Positions 17,442 to 27,127 are shown, numbered from the stretch's first letter. The stretch: DNA of 64,000 nucleotides from Chryseobacterium oryctis (GCF_025971925.1 NZ_JAPDHV010000002.1:554003-618002), one strand, 5' to 3'. The notes: a model not told the origin generated them from the letters alone. Numbers and translations: made by a program.

Positions 17442-19583
17442 ATGGCAATTTTAGGACAAATTAGGAGTAAGCCTTGGCTATTGATGGGAGTAATTGCATT
17501 AGCGCTTTTAGCGTTTTTGGTAAACCCTGATAGCATTGATAAGGTTTTTGGAAAAAATCCTGATGTTTTCGGAAAAGTAAATGGTGAGAAAATTACTCGT
17601 GAAGAGTTTAATGACCAGCTTTTCGTATTACAGCAGCAAGCAGAGCAGCAAGGTCAACCGAAAAATGGTCTTGAAGAGCAGGCTTGGCAATTATTGATTC
17701 AGTCTAAGCTTATCAAGCAGCAATTTGAAAAACTAGGATTTGAAATGACAGATGATTATTTCTGGAACCAAATTCAGTATGATCAAATGTTTGCTCAGAA
17801 TAAGCAATTTTTTGATGATAAAGGAAATTTTAAAACTCAGGAGCTTAAAAAGCAAATTGAAGATTTGAAAAATGCAAGTCCGGAAGGATATAATCAATGG
17901 TTGAAAACTAAAAAAACTATTGAATATAGATTGATGGCCAGACAAGTATTTGCAAATATTTCTGCGGGTATTACAACCGGGAAAAAAGAAGCTGAGGAGC
18001 TGATGAAGCAAAGAGATCAGTTAGCGGATATTGATTTTGTGAAAATTGACTATTCTGCTTATCTTCAAAAAAATAATATTAAAGTTACGACTGAAGATTT
18101 AGCAAACTATATCAAAGAGCATCCTGTAATGTTCAAAACGGAACCAAGCAGAAATATTGGGGTCGTTTACTTCCCGTCTCAGCCAAGTGCAGCAGACGAT
18201 GCTGCTGCTCAGAAAGAGATAACAAAACTTTTTTCAGGAGGAGCTGATGCAGGAGTTACAGAGAACTTCCAAAATACTAAAAACGATTCGATGTTTGTGA
18301 TGGTGAATTCTGATATGCCTTTCAATGCTCAGTATTTGAGTCCAAATCAGTTGCCACAAACTATTCAGGGGCAAATAACGTCTGCTGCTATAGGACAGAC
18401 TTTTGGTCCATATAAAGAACAAAATTTCTATGTAGTATCTAAACTTTTAGATAAAAAGACGTCTGATTCTACATTGTCAAGACATATTCTTATTGCTTTT
18501 AAAGGAAGTCCTGCAGGGGAAGGTGTTACAAGAACTAAAGAACAGGCTAAGAAATTGGCAGATTCAATTGGTGCTATTGTAAAAGCGACTCCTACTAAAT
18601 TTACAGAGTTCCTTAAGCTTTCTAATGATCCAAGTTCTGCCGCGCAAGGTGGTAGTTTAGGATGGACTACTCCTGAGACACCTTTTGTTCCTGAATTTTT
18701 ACATTATTTAGCGAACAATCCTAAAGGTGCTACAGGTGTTGTTGAAACTCAGTTTGGATATCATATCATTAATATTGAAGATAAGAAAGCTGGAGCAATG
18801 GCTTATAAAGTTGCTAATTTAGTAAAAGCGGTTAAGCCGTCTGATGCTACAGAAGCAGAGACAGATAAGAAAGCAAGAAAATTCATTCAGCAAGTACAAG
18901 GGAAATCTTTTAACGATTTTGTAAACATTGCTAAAAAAGGAAACTATCAGTTTTCTAACCCTAAACAAGCTAAGAGATTTGATGGTCAACTTCAAGGTTT
19001 GGGTACAGATAAAGATGGTGAAATCCTAGCTTGGGCTTTTGATAAAAAAAGAGAGAAAGGCAATACGGAGTTCTTTACTGTAGACGGAACAGGTGATAAA
19101 ATTGTAGTTTATTTGAACGGTAAGCAAGAAAAAGGTCTTGCAGATCCAGAGTCAGTGAGAGATCAAATTGAAGTTGTTGTGAAAAATAAATTAGCTGCGA
19201 AACAAATCATTGAAAAGATTGGTAAAGTTGGTAGCTTAGATCAAATTGCTTCAAAATTTGCAACTACAAAACAATCTGCTCAGGTGAATTTACTAAACCC
19301 TTCAGTAGCTGGTGCTATGGAACCTAAAGTTGCAGGTGCTGCTTTTGGTGTAGCTAAAGGTAAAGTTTCTAATCCTGTAGAAGGGGGAACGGGGGTTTAT
19401 GTTTTAGTTAAAAAGAATGAGACTGTAAACAAACAACCTGGAGATGCTAAACAATTTGCAGAATCTATTACTCAGAGAAATGCGGGTATGTTTGGTCAGG
19501 CTTGGCTGAAGAGCTTACAAGATAATGCAGATATTGAAGATTATAGAATCGAAATCTGGAGTAAATTGGGGTCTCAACAATAA
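17442..19583 (+). CDS. PpiD/SurA-like peptidylprolyl isomerase chaperone
   Basis: 713 residues. A single N-terminal membrane anchor (about 14-28, LLMGVIALALLAFLV) is preceded by a short cytoplasmic tail with basic residues, as in PpiD. A SurA_N-like helical chaperone region (about 40-230) follows, then a parvulin domain (about 345-450) with RHILIAF, the GGSLGWTTPE motif and VVETQFGYHIINI. A second chaperone-like segment fills the C-terminus. It should assist folding of exported proteins at the periplasmic face. TATTTTCG at 17405-17412 is a plausible -7 box. The gene is divergent from lon and ends in its own terminator. Confidence 0.9.
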   Translation: MAILGQIRSKPWLLMGVIALALLAFLVNPDSIDKVFGKNPDVFGKVNGEKITREEFNDQLFVLQQQAEQQGQPKNGLEEQAWQLLIQSKLIKQQFEKLGFEMTDDYFWNQIQYDQMFAQNKQFFDDKGNFKTQELKKQIEDLKNASPEGYNQWLKTKKTIEYRLMARQVFANISAGITTGKKEAEELMKQRDQLADIDFVKIDYSAYLQKNNIKVTTEDLANYIKEHPVMFKTEPSRNIGVVYFPSQPSAADDAAAQKEITKLFSGGADAGVTENFQNTKNDSMFVMVNSDMPFNAQYLSPNQLPQTIQGQITSAAIGQTFGPYKEQNFYVVSKLLDKKTSDSTLSRHILIAFKGSPAGEGVTRTKEQAKKLADSIGAIVKATPTKFTEFLKLSNDPSSAAQGGSLGWTTPETPFVPEFLHYLANNPKGATGVVETQFGYHIINIEDKKAGAMAYKVANLVKAVKPSDATEAETDKKARKFIQQVQGKSFNDFVNIAKKGNYQFSNPKQAKRFDGQLQGLGTDKDGEILAWAFDKKREKGNTEFFTVDGTGDKIVVYLNGKQEKGLADPESVRDQIEVVVKNKLAAKQIIEKIGKVGSLDQIASKFATTKQSAQVNLLNPSVAGAMEPKVAGAAFGVAKGKVSNPVEGGTGVYVLVKKNETVNKQPGDAKQFAESITQRNAGMFGQAWLKSLQDNADIEDYRIEIWSKLGSQQ

Positions 19584-19611
19584 TAAGAAATTATTATTTA
19601 AAGAAAATAAA

Positions 19612-19647
19612 GTGAAAAGCGACAAAAATTTTTTGTCGCTTTTTTGT
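19612..19647 (+). terminator. Terminator after the PpiD-like gene
   Basis: AAAAGCGACAAAAA pairs with TTTTTGTCGCTTTT and is followed by further T residues: a strong rho-independent terminator. Confidence 0.85.
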
Positions 19648-19691
19648 ATTTAACGCAGAGCAATAAAGAAAAACATTAATTTAAAATGTAT

Positions 19692-19699
19692 TATATTTG
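19692..19699 (+). promoter_or_regulatory. -7 promoter box of the MCE gene
   Basis: TATATTTG is an exact TAnnTTTG match 21 bases before the GTG start. No clear -33 TTTG at the usual distance. Confidence 0.45.
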
Positions 19700-19720
19700 C
19701 TCATTAGAAAAAATTAGCAG

Positions 19721-20671
19721 GTGAAGTTCAGTAAAGAATTAAAAGCTGGTGTAATTGCACTTTTAGCTATCGTAGGTTTCGTAGTTCTATTTCAATTCAT
19801 GAAAGGTAGAAGTCTTTTCACTACCGACAATATATTTTATGCAAAGTATGATAATGTAGAAGGATTAGCTCAGTCTTCTCCCGTTTCTATCAATGGTTTG
19901 AAGGTGGGGCAGGTTGTTAAGATTATTCCTCAAACTTCTAAGGATGGGAAAATTGATTTTATTGTAAAAATTACGGTTGATAATAGTTTTCAGTTTTCAA
20001 AAAATTCATCATTAGAGATTTTTGAGCCAGGCCTTATGTCTGGTAAAGAAATGAGGGTTAATCTTGCTTATGGAGGAGCAACGGCAAAAGATGGAGATAC
20101 ATTGAAAGGAGCTTTCAAACTAGGGACTTTGGGAAGTCTTTCTTCTCAGGTAGGTCCCGTAAAAGACCAATTACAAACTGTTTTGTATAGAGTTGATTCT
20201 TTAATGGCAAATGCAAATCAGGTTGTAAATGCACAAAATAGAGAAGAAATCAGAGCATTGCTTTCCAATCTTAATAAAACAGTGGGTGCATTAGAAACAA
20301 CAGCGGGGAGTGTAAATTCATTAGTTGGGCACAATGATCCGAAACTTCAAAAAGTATTGGATAATGCAAGTGAAACAATGCAAACAGGTAAAACTACTCT
20401 AGATAAATATGGTAATTTGGCAGAAAGTATTGATACTAAAAAATTGAATGCTACAATTGCAAGTTTAGATGCAACTGTTGGAAAACTGAATCAGGTTATT
20501 GGCGGGATTGATAACGGACAAGGTAGTTTAGGTAAATTAATGAAGGATGAACAACTTTATAATAATCTGAATTCAGCATCAAACAACCTGAATACTTTGA
20601 TTGAAGATATGAAAGCAAATCCGAAGAGGTATATCAACTTCTCTGTTTTTGGAAAGAATAATAAGGACTAA
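19721..20671 (+). CDS. mlaD: MCE-domain lipid transport protein (MlaD type)
   Basis: 316 residues, with a GTG start giving MKFSKELKAGVIALLAIVG; no in-frame ATG fits before the membrane helix. One N-terminal membrane segment (about 9-26) is followed by an MCE domain (about 35-115: YAKYDNVEGLAQSSPVSINGLKVGQV). A long C-terminal helical region follows (SLMANANQVVNAQ, TTLDKYGNLAES) that in relatives forms a tube or helical bundle. It likely binds phospholipid as the periplasmic partner of the MlaE/MlaF pair, which is 12 kb away. The separation of mlaD from mlaEF is notable. Confidence 0.88.
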   Translation: MKFSKELKAGVIALLAIVGFVVLFQFMKGRSLFTTDNIFYAKYDNVEGLAQSSPVSINGLKVGQVVKIIPQTSKDGKIDFIVKITVDNSFQFSKNSSLEIFEPGLMSGKEMRVNLAYGGATAKDGDTLKGAFKLGTLGSLSSQVGPVKDQLQTVLYRVDSLMANANQVVNAQNREEIRALLSNLNKTVGALETTAGSVNSLVGHNDPKLQKVLDNASETMQTGKTTLDKYGNLAESIDTKKLNATIASLDATVGKLNQVIGGIDNGQGSLGKLMKDEQLYNNLNSASNNLNTLIEDMKANPKRYINFSVFGKNNKD

Positions 20672-20684
20672 CTAATAATAAGCC

Positions 20685-22025
20685 ATGCAATATATCGATA
20701 ATGTTATTTTTCTGATTTTATTAGTTGTAGGTTTTGGGCTATTTGCAAAAAGTTTACAAAAAATATACAGAAATATCCGATTAGGAAGAGAAATCAATAG
20801 AAGTGACAGAAAAAAAGAACGTTGGGCGCTTATGGCTGACGTTGCAATGGGACAAAGCAAAATGACAAGGCGTCCTGTTGCAGGGATTTTACATATTTTT
20901 GTTTATGTAGGTTTTGTCATTATTAATATCGAATTAATAGAAATTGTTGTTGATGGAATTTTCGGGACACACAGATTTTTATCTTTAATTTTCGGACATA
21001 CTTTATATAATTTTTTCACAGCAACATTAGAGGTTTTAGCTCTTCTGGTTATCATTGGAGTAGTAATTTTCTTCATTAGAAGAAATTTTTACGGAGTGAA
21101 AAGACTTACAATGAAAGAACTTTTTGGCTGGCCTAAAAACGATGCCAATTGGATCTTGGTTATAGAATTTGCTCTCATGATGGCTTTCTTTAGTATGAAT
21201 GCCTCAGAATCTATTTTACAATCAAGAAATGCAGAAGGATTTCATCACATAGGTTCTTTTCCGATTAGTGAGATGTTTTTTGTTCCGTTTTTAGATGTAT
21301 TTAGTTTTGATAACGGTTTCTTAATCTTTGTTGAGAGAAGTGCTTGGTGGTTCCATTTTGTTGGGATTTTATTCTTTATGAATTACCTTTATTATTCCAA
21401 GCATTTACATATTATTTTGGCTTTCCCAAGTACTTGGTATGCCAATTTAGAGAAAAAAGGAAAATTCAATAATCTTGAATCTGTAACAAAAGAAATCAAA
21501 TTAATGATGGATCCTAATGCTGATCCTTACGCTGCTCCGGCAGAAGGTGAAGCTGAAGCTCCGTCTAAGTTTGGTGCTGAAGATATTTTTGATTTAAATC
21601 AGGTTCAGTTGCTTAATGCTTATTCTTGTACAGAATGTGGTCGTTGTACATCTGTTTGTCCTGCAAATACAACAGGGAAAAAACTATCTCCGAGATTAAT
21701 TTTAATGAAAACAAGAGATCGTCTGGAGGAAGTAGGAAGAAATATTGACAAAAACGGAAAGTTTGTTGATGATGGTAAGAAACTTTTGAACGACTATATT
21801 ACAAAGGAAGAACTTTGGGCTTGTACTACATGTAATGCTTGTACAGATGCTTGTCCTGTATTGCTTGATCCTCTTTCTATTATTTTTGAAATGAGAAGAT
21901 TTTTGGTAATGGAACAATCTGCTGCTCCTCAGGAATTGAATCTTATGATGACAAATGTGGAAAATAATGCTGCTCCTTGGCAGTACAATCAAGCGGATAG
22001 ACTGAATTGGGCAAACGAAAACTAA
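20685..22025 (+). CDS. Membrane-bound 4Fe-4S dicluster protein (HdrD/GlcF-like N-terminal half)
   Basis: 446 residues. Five or so membrane segments in the first 250 residues resemble the NarI-type heme or quinone module. Two ferredoxin-type motifs follow near 314 (CTECGRCTSVCP) and 381 (CTTCNACTDACP), each able to bind a 4Fe-4S cluster. The next gene supplies the CCG-domain half, so together they look like a split heterodisulfide-reductase or glycolate-oxidase type electron module linked to membrane quinones. The physiological substrate is unknown. It starts 13 bases after mlaD and may share its transcript. Confidence 0.85.
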   Translation: MQYIDNVIFLILLVVGFGLFAKSLQKIYRNIRLGREINRSDRKKERWALMADVAMGQSKMTRRPVAGILHIFVYVGFVIINIELIEIVVDGIFGTHRFLSLIFGHTLYNFFTATLEVLALLVIIGVVIFFIRRNFYGVKRLTMKELFGWPKNDANWILVIEFALMMAFFSMNASESILQSRNAEGFHHIGSFPISEMFFVPFLDVFSFDNGFLIFVERSAWWFHFVGILFFMNYLYYSKHLHIILAFPSTWYANLEKKGKFNNLESVTKEIKLMMDPNADPYAAPAEGEAEAPSKFGAEDIFDLNQVQLLNAYSCTECGRCTSVCPANTTGKKLSPRLILMKTRDRLEEVGRNIDKNGKFVDDGKKLLNDYITKEELWACTTCNACTDACPVLLDPLSIIFEMRRFLVMEQSAAPQELNLMMTNVENNAAPWQYNQADRLNWANEN

Positions 22026-22082
22026 ACCAATTGATTACAACATAGGATTGGATTAATTATCATTGATAAACTGCTAATTATA

Positions 22083-22868
22083 ATGGATTTCAATATAAAA
22101 ACAATGGCAGAATATGCTGCCGAAGGAAAATCACCAGAAGTTTTATTTTGGGTTGGCTGTGCGGGAAGTTTTGATGACCGTGCAAAAAAAATTACAAAAG
22201 CATTTTGCAAAATATTAAATAAAATAGGAGTTGAATTTGCTGTTCTTGGTCAGGAAGAATCTTGCACAGGAGATCCTGCTAAAAGAGCAGGAAATGAATT
22301 CATTTTCCAAATGATGGCATTAACGAATATTGAAATTCTTAATGCATATGAGGTTAAAAAGATTGTAACGGCTTGTCCTCACTGTTTCAATACCCTTAAA
22401 AATGAATATCCAAGTTTAGGAGGAAATTATGAGGTTGTGCATCATACACAATTTCTAAAGAGTCTGATGGAAGAAGGTCGATTGAAGATTGAAGGTGGAG
22501 CTTTCGCTGGTAAAAAGATTACGTTCCATGATCCTTGTTATTTGGGTAGAGCCAATGATGAGTATGAAGCGCCAAGAATTTTATTAGAGAAATTAGACGC
22601 TGAGTTGGTAGAAATGAAACGTTGTAAAACCAACGGGCTTTGTTGTGGAGCGGGAGGAGCTCAGATGTTTAAAGAACCAGAGAAAGGAAATAAAGACATT
22701 AATATCGAAAGAACGGAAGAGGCTTTATCTTTTGAGCCGAAAGTAATCGCAACAGGTTGTCCGTTTTGTAATACAATGATGACGGATGGAGTAAAGCACT
22801 TCAACAAAAATGAAGAAGTTGCCGTAAAAGATATTGTGGAACTTCTTGCTGAAGCAGAAGATTTATAA
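22083..22868 (+). CDS. CCG-domain iron-sulfur protein (HdrB/GlcF C-terminal half)
   Basis: 261 residues with two cysteine-rich CCG repeats: WVGCAGSF with CPHCFNTLKNEYP, then HDPCYLGR with LCCGAGGAQMF and TGCPFCN. These motifs bind the unusual non-cubane iron-sulfur site in heterodisulfide reductase subunit B and its relatives. No membrane segment is seen, so it should dock on the membrane protein encoded just upstream. Both genes are read in the same direction with a 57-base gap. An imperfect terminator follows. Redox function is secure; substrate is not. Confidence 0.87.
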   Translation: MDFNIKTMAEYAAEGKSPEVLFWVGCAGSFDDRAKKITKAFCKILNKIGVEFAVLGQEESCTGDPAKRAGNEFIFQMMALTNIEILNAYEVKKIVTACPHCFNTLKNEYPSLGGNYEVVHHTQFLKSLMEEGRLKIEGGAFAGKKITFHDPCYLGRANDEYEAPRILLEKLDAELVEMKRCKTNGLCCGAGGAQMFKEPEKGNKDINIERTEEALSFEPKVIATGCPFCNTMMTDGVKHFNKNEEVAVKDIVELLAEAEDL

Positions 22869-22889
22869 AATAAAGACTATAAATATTAC

Positions 22890-22927
22890 AATAAACTCAG
22901 GAGTAATCTTGAGTTTTATTGTTTTAA
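22890..22927 (+). terminator. Probable terminator after the iron-sulfur gene pair
   Basis: AATAAACTCA (22890-22899) pairs with TGAGTTTTATT (22910-22920) with one bulge, followed by GTTTT. Imperfect but well placed. Confidence 0.55.
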
Positions 22928-22966
22928 GGATAAAATAAAACTAACTTGCATTGTATATAGACTAGT

Positions 22967-23788
22967 ATGAGGAGTATTCTGGCTTCGTTTTTCAGATTTG
23001 TTTTAAGTTTTAATTTCTTTAAAAAGAAATATTTTGCATTTCATAAATATATTTTCAGTTCTTATCGGCTGTTTAAGGGGGTAAATAAAGATGTTGTTTA
23101 TAGAAACTCAATCAAACTTAATCTGAATCTTGAAGACTGGATTCAGCAACAGATTTATTTTCTTGGAGATTACGAAAAAAATGAAATAGACTTTTTGTAT
23201 TCAAGTTTAAAAAAAGATGATGTTTTTATTGACATCGGAGGAAATATAGGTTTGTTTTCTTTAAATGCCTCTACAATCATTGGAGATAAAGGGAAAGTAT
23301 ATTCCTTTGAAGCTTTTAAGCCTAATTTTATTCAATTTCAAAATCATATTTCCATTAATAATTTTCAGAATATTCATTTAGAGCATTTGGCTGTTGCGGA
23401 CAAAAAAGGATTTATTGAAATTTTGTACAATGATGACTACAATAATGTCGGCATGGCTTCTTCTTATCTTGAAAACTACACTTCAAAAGAAAAAGTAGAG
23501 AGTACAAGTCTGGATGAATATGTTTCAGAAAAACAAATTTTAAAAATTGATTTGATAAAAATTGATATTGAAGGTGGAGAATATTCTGCCCTGAAAGGAA
23601 TGAGTAGTGTTTTAGAAAATTTAAGACCTAAAGTATTAATAGAAATAAATAATATTGCTCTTAAAAGCTCCAATCATAGTGAAGAAGAATTAATATCATT
23701 ATTTACTGAAAAAGGGTATAAAAGAACAAAAATATTAAGTAGAAATGAAAATTCTTATAATGCTGTTTTTGAATTTGACGATAAATAA
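22967..23788 (+). CDS. FkbM family methyltransferase
   Basis: 273 residues. The SAM-binding region VFIDIGGNIGLFSLNAS is near 85-101, followed by KVYSFEAFKPN (acidic loop) and IDLIKIDIEGGEYSALKG, the diagnostic FkbM segment. Members O-methylate sugars or polyketides. The gene lies directly before a small glycan cluster, separated by one conserved non-glycan gene, so methylation of a surface sugar is a reasonable inference. A basic, aromatic N-terminus (RSILASFFRF) could hold it at the membrane. Confidence 0.87.
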   Translation: MRSILASFFRFVLSFNFFKKKYFAFHKYIFSSYRLFKGVNKDVVYRNSIKLNLNLEDWIQQQIYFLGDYEKNEIDFLYSSLKKDDVFIDIGGNIGLFSLNASTIIGDKGKVYSFEAFKPNFIQFQNHISINNFQNIHLEHLAVADKKGFIEILYNDDYNNVGMASSYLENYTSKEKVESTSLDEYVSEKQILKIDLIKIDIEGGEYSALKGMSSVLENLRPKVLIEINNIALKSSNHSEEELISLFTEKGYKRTKILSRNENSYNAVFEFDDK

Positions 23789-23860
23789 AGAGTGCTTATA
23801 AGACTTACATATCTCATTTTTTGAATAAAAAACCGTAATTTTATCTAAAATTTTTCTAAG

Positions 23861-24349
23861 ATGAAAATTGAAGAATCAAACGTTGTAGAAACGAACGACT
23901 ATAGAGTTATTATATATCCTGCTTCAAGACCTTTTGAAACTAAAGAAGCGAAAGTTATTACCGAAAAATTATTTGATTTCCTGGCAACTTGGGCTGCTCA
24001 CGGTAAACCTCTGTCTTCTTCATTTAAAATTGAGAAAAATCAATTTATCGTTATTTGTGTAGATGAAGAAAAAGAGATGGCTTCAGGATGCAGTATTGAT
24101 GCTTTAGGAAAAGTGATGAGAGAAATTGATGAAGAATATCAGCTTGGTCTTTTTGATAGAATGAAAGCGAGTTTCGTGGAAAATGGAGAAGTAAAAACGC
24201 TTAAACTTATCGATTTCAAATCAAAAATCAGAAATGGAGAGCTCTCAAAAGATATTGAAGTTTTTGATTTTTCTAAAAACACGTATCTTGATTTTTTAAG
24301 TCATTTCCTTTTACCATTTGAAAAAAGCTGGGCAGCTTCTATAAAATAA
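23861..24349 (+). CDS. Conserved Flavobacteriia protein often mislabelled ABC transporter ATPase
   Basis: A 162-residue soluble protein. I recognise the family from IYPASRPF, the TWAAHGKPL segment, FIVICVDEE, GCSIDALGKVMREID and a C-terminal FEKSWAASIK. Databases commonly name it ABC transporter ATPase, but it has no Walker A, signature or Walker B motif, so that name is not supported by the sequence. No signal peptide or membrane segment. It is six bases upstream of the glycosyltransferase gene, yet the family is found in many flavobacteria without such neighbours. Function unknown. Confidence 0.8.
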   Translation: MKIEESNVVETNDYRVIIYPASRPFETKEAKVITEKLFDFLATWAAHGKPLSSSFKIEKNQFIVICVDEEKEMASGCSIDALGKVMREIDEEYQLGLFDRMKASFVENGEVKTLKLIDFKSKIRNGELSKDIEVFDFSKNTYLDFLSHFLLPFEKSWAASIK

Positions 24350-24355
24350 TTTCTT

Positions 24356-25477
24356 TTGAAAATATTGTTTATTTCTTCTTGGTTTCCAAATAAATTGGAA
24401 CTCACAAATGGCAATTTTGTACAGCGTCATGCAGAAGCTGTATCTCTATTGCACGAGGTTGAAGTATTGCATACGATAGGAGACTTCAATCAAAAAGAAG
24501 AATTTGTTTTTGATGACAAAGTGATAAATAATATAAGAACTTTGATTATTTATTACAAAAATTCAAAAAATCCGATTCAGAATTTTATCAGAAGAATGAA
24601 GGCTTATAAGAAGGGTTTTTTACAAATGAAAATGCCTGATGTTGTACATGCAAATGTTCTTCATAACAATATGCTTTTTGCAGTATACCTCAAAAAGAAA
24701 TATAAAATCCCATTTGTTTTGACGGAGCATTGGACGGCTTTACAGAAAGATAATTTATCAAGCACATCAAACAATATTAAAAGGATTGCGAAATATATTG
24801 CAAAAAACGCAAGCTATATTTTGCCGGTAAGCAATAATCTGAAGGAAAGTTTACAGATTTTGGGGGTAAAAACCCCAATGAAAGTTATTTCGAATGTTGT
24901 GGATACTGAAATTTTTGATATTAAATCAAATTCAGAAACTTCTGAAACCATAAAATTTCTTCATGTTTCAAGTCTTATACCTAGAAAACGGCCGAAAGAC
25001 ATCATCACAACTGTTCATTCTTTGTTTAAAAACGGGTATAATGTAAGTTTGGAAATTGGAGGAGACGGAGATACAAATTCATTAAAGAGTTTAGTAAAAT
25101 CTATAAATGCAGAATCATATATTAGGATATTTGATGAAATAAGTTATGAAGAGGTTGCTGAAAAAATGCAAAACTCAGATTATTTTATTCTTTTTAGCGA
25201 AAATGAAACACAAGGTTGTGTGATTTTAGAATCTTACGCTTGTGGAAAGCCTGTAATTTCAACAAAAGTTGGCGGTGCAGCCGAATTTATTATTGCTGGA
25301 CAAGGTATTGGAATTGAGAAGAATAACGTTGAGCAACTTTACAGTACTTTAGAAAAGGTTTGTAAAAAAGAGTACTCTTTTAATGAAAAATTTAAGATTA
25401 GAAAATACATAGTAGACAATTATTCAAGAGAAGCAATTGCAAATCAGTTCACAGAAATATATCAGAAAGTAATATAA
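24356..25477 (+). CDS. Glycosyltransferase family 4 (GT-B fold)
   Basis: 373 residues with a TTG start giving MKILFISSWFPN, the classic beginning of GT4 enzymes. The N-terminal domain has VHANVLHNN and LTEHW; the C-terminal nucleotide-sugar domain has HVSSLIPRKRP, GGDGD and the E-x7-E motif within SENETQGCVILESYACGKPVI. It should add a sugar to a surface glycan or lipid-linked intermediate in the cytoplasm. It abuts the asparagine-synthase-like gene with no gap, and a flippase follows, so the three form one operon. Confidence 0.9.
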   Translation: MKILFISSWFPNKLELTNGNFVQRHAEAVSLLHEVEVLHTIGDFNQKEEFVFDDKVINNIRTLIIYYKNSKNPIQNFIRRMKAYKKGFLQMKMPDVVHANVLHNNMLFAVYLKKKYKIPFVLTEHWTALQKDNLSSTSNNIKRIAKYIAKNASYILPVSNNLKESLQILGVKTPMKVISNVVDTEIFDIKSNSETSETIKFLHVSSLIPRKRPKDIITTVHSLFKNGYNVSLEIGGDGDTNSLKSLVKSINAESYIRIFDEISYEEVAEKMQNSDYFILFSENETQGCVILESYACGKPVISTKVGGAAEFIIAGQGIGIEKNNVEQLYSTLEKVCKKEYSFNEKFKIRKYIVDNYSREAIANQFTEIYQKVI

Positions 25478-27124
25478 ATGACAAAAGGGTTTTCTGTTTT
25501 TATTCATGATAATCAGGTTCAGATTAGTAATAATTTTGAACAGGGAACTTATGATTCAGTTTTTGTAGAAACACCTACCGTTTCTGTTTTAATCGAAGGA
25601 ATTATCCTGAATAAAAAAGATTTACTTAAAAACTCTTCTATAAGTTTTCAGGAATATCTGGTTGATAATTATTTGAAAAATGATTGGAGGGTTTTACAGC
25701 AATTGGAAGGAGAATTCAGAGGATGCATTTGGGATAAGCAAAAGAAAAAAGTTTTAATTTTTACCAATCCAACTTCTACACAAAGGGTATTTTATACCAA
25801 AATAGATCATAAAATTTTTGCTGATTCTGATTTGGTGAGATTAAGTAGAACAATTAAGGAAAACAGTTATTCTTTGTCTCCGGATATGACCTCGATTTAT
25901 CAGTTACTTGCAATCGGGAATCTTTTAGAAAATAGAACTCCTATTGAAAATGTCTATAAAGTTGTAGACTCTCATTTTTTAGAGATTGATTGTGAAGAGA
26001 GAATAATTACTGAAAAAGAATATTTCAATATTTCCGGAATCGAATATTACAATAAAAAAAAAGAAAATGCAGTTGATGATATTCATGAAATATTTACAGA
26101 AGCCGTAAAATGGGAATACGAAAAAGATCTTGAATTTAATACCTCTTCTTTGGCCTTTTTAAGTGGAGGATTGGATAGCAGAATGGCGATGTTATATGCA
26201 ATCCAAAATAAATTTGATATTGGTTGCGCCCTTTGTTTTTCACATTCTGGATATTTTGATGAAAAAATTTCCCGAAAAATAGCCGAAGATTATCAATTGC
26301 ATTACGAGTTTATTCCGTTAGATAATGGCAGTTTTCTGAAAAAAATAGACCAGTTAACCAAAATTTCGGAAGGAACAAGCCTTTATTCGGGAGGTATTCA
26401 TGTGCAATATGCTTTGGATAAGTTGGCTTTTCAGAATTTCTCTATTTTTCATGGTGGACAAATAGGAGACGGAATTTTAGGAGGGTTCAACTCTGAGCCA
26501 ATGAGAAAACCTCCTTCAGAATATAAAATTATAGTAAATCAGGATTTTCTTCCAAAGATTCAGTCTGATTTGAAAAGTATAATGTCAAATTACGAAAGAG
26601 AAGAAGTTTTCTTGTTACAGAATTTGGCTTATAATAGAACTGTTCTTGGCGTTCAGACATTGCAGCCGAGAGGTTATCTTATTTCTCCTTTTATGACAAA
26701 GGATTTTATAAAACTATCTTTAAGCCTTCCTGAGGAGTGGAAATTTAAGCATAAGTTTTATTTAGAATGGCTTTCAAAACACTGTAAAGAAGCAGAAAAG
26801 TATACTTGGGAAAGAACTTTGATGAAACCCAATGCTTATTGGAAAGTAGGATTTGGCGAAAAATATATTAAAAACGGATATTTGTTTTTTTATAATAAGA
26901 TTTTAAAGTCTCCTGAAAAGGCGAGTATGTATCCGTATCAGTATTATTTTGATTCTACACCAGAAATTCAGCAATATTATCAAATTTATTTTAATGAAAA
27001 TATAGGTCGACTGGAAGCTTATCCAGAATTGAGAGATGATGTTATTCAGCTGTTTGCTCAAAAATCATTCTATCACAAATGTCAGGCAATAAATATTTTA
27101 TCTATTTTTAAACTGTATTTTTGA
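25478..27124 (+). CDS. Asparagine-synthase-like protein without the glutaminase cysteine
   Basis: 548 residues. The N-terminal ~180 residues have the layout of a class II glutamine amidotransferase domain (LEGEFRGCIWD, SDSDLVRLS), but the catalytic Cys that normally follows Met1 is absent: the protein begins MTKGFSVF. The C-terminal synthetase domain is intact, with the ATP pyrophosphatase loop SGGLDS at 229-234. It should therefore use ammonia or another amine, not glutamine. Related proteins occur in glycan clusters and in lasso-peptide or antibiotic clusters (amide or lactam formation). Here the neighbours favour amidation of a surface sugar acid. The substrate is inferred. Confidence 0.82.
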   Translation: MTKGFSVFIHDNQVQISNNFEQGTYDSVFVETPTVSVLIEGIILNKKDLLKNSSISFQEYLVDNYLKNDWRVLQQLEGEFRGCIWDKQKKKVLIFTNPTSTQRVFYTKIDHKIFADSDLVRLSRTIKENSYSLSPDMTSIYQLLAIGNLLENRTPIENVYKVVDSHFLEIDCEERIITEKEYFNISGIEYYNKKKENAVDDIHEIFTEAVKWEYEKDLEFNTSSLAFLSGGLDSRMAMLYAIQNKFDIGCALCFSHSGYFDEKISRKIAEDYQLHYEFIPLDNGSFLKKIDQLTKISEGTSLYSGGIHVQYALDKLAFQNFSIFHGGQIGDGILGGFNSEPMRKPPSEYKIIVNQDFLPKIQSDLKSIMSNYEREEVFLLQNLAYNRTVLGVQTLQPRGYLISPFMTKDFIKLSLSLPEEWKFKHKFYLEWLSKHCKEAEKYTWERTLMKPNAYWKVGFGEKYIKNGYLFFYNKILKSPEKASMYPYQYYFDSTPEIQQYYQIYFNENIGRLEAYPELRDDVIQLFAQKSFYHKCQAINILSIFKLYF

Positions 27125-27127
27125 TGA

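Noticed and set aside
23861-24349. Function as an ABC transporter ATPase
   Set aside because: No Walker A, signature or Walker B motif can be found in the 162 residues.
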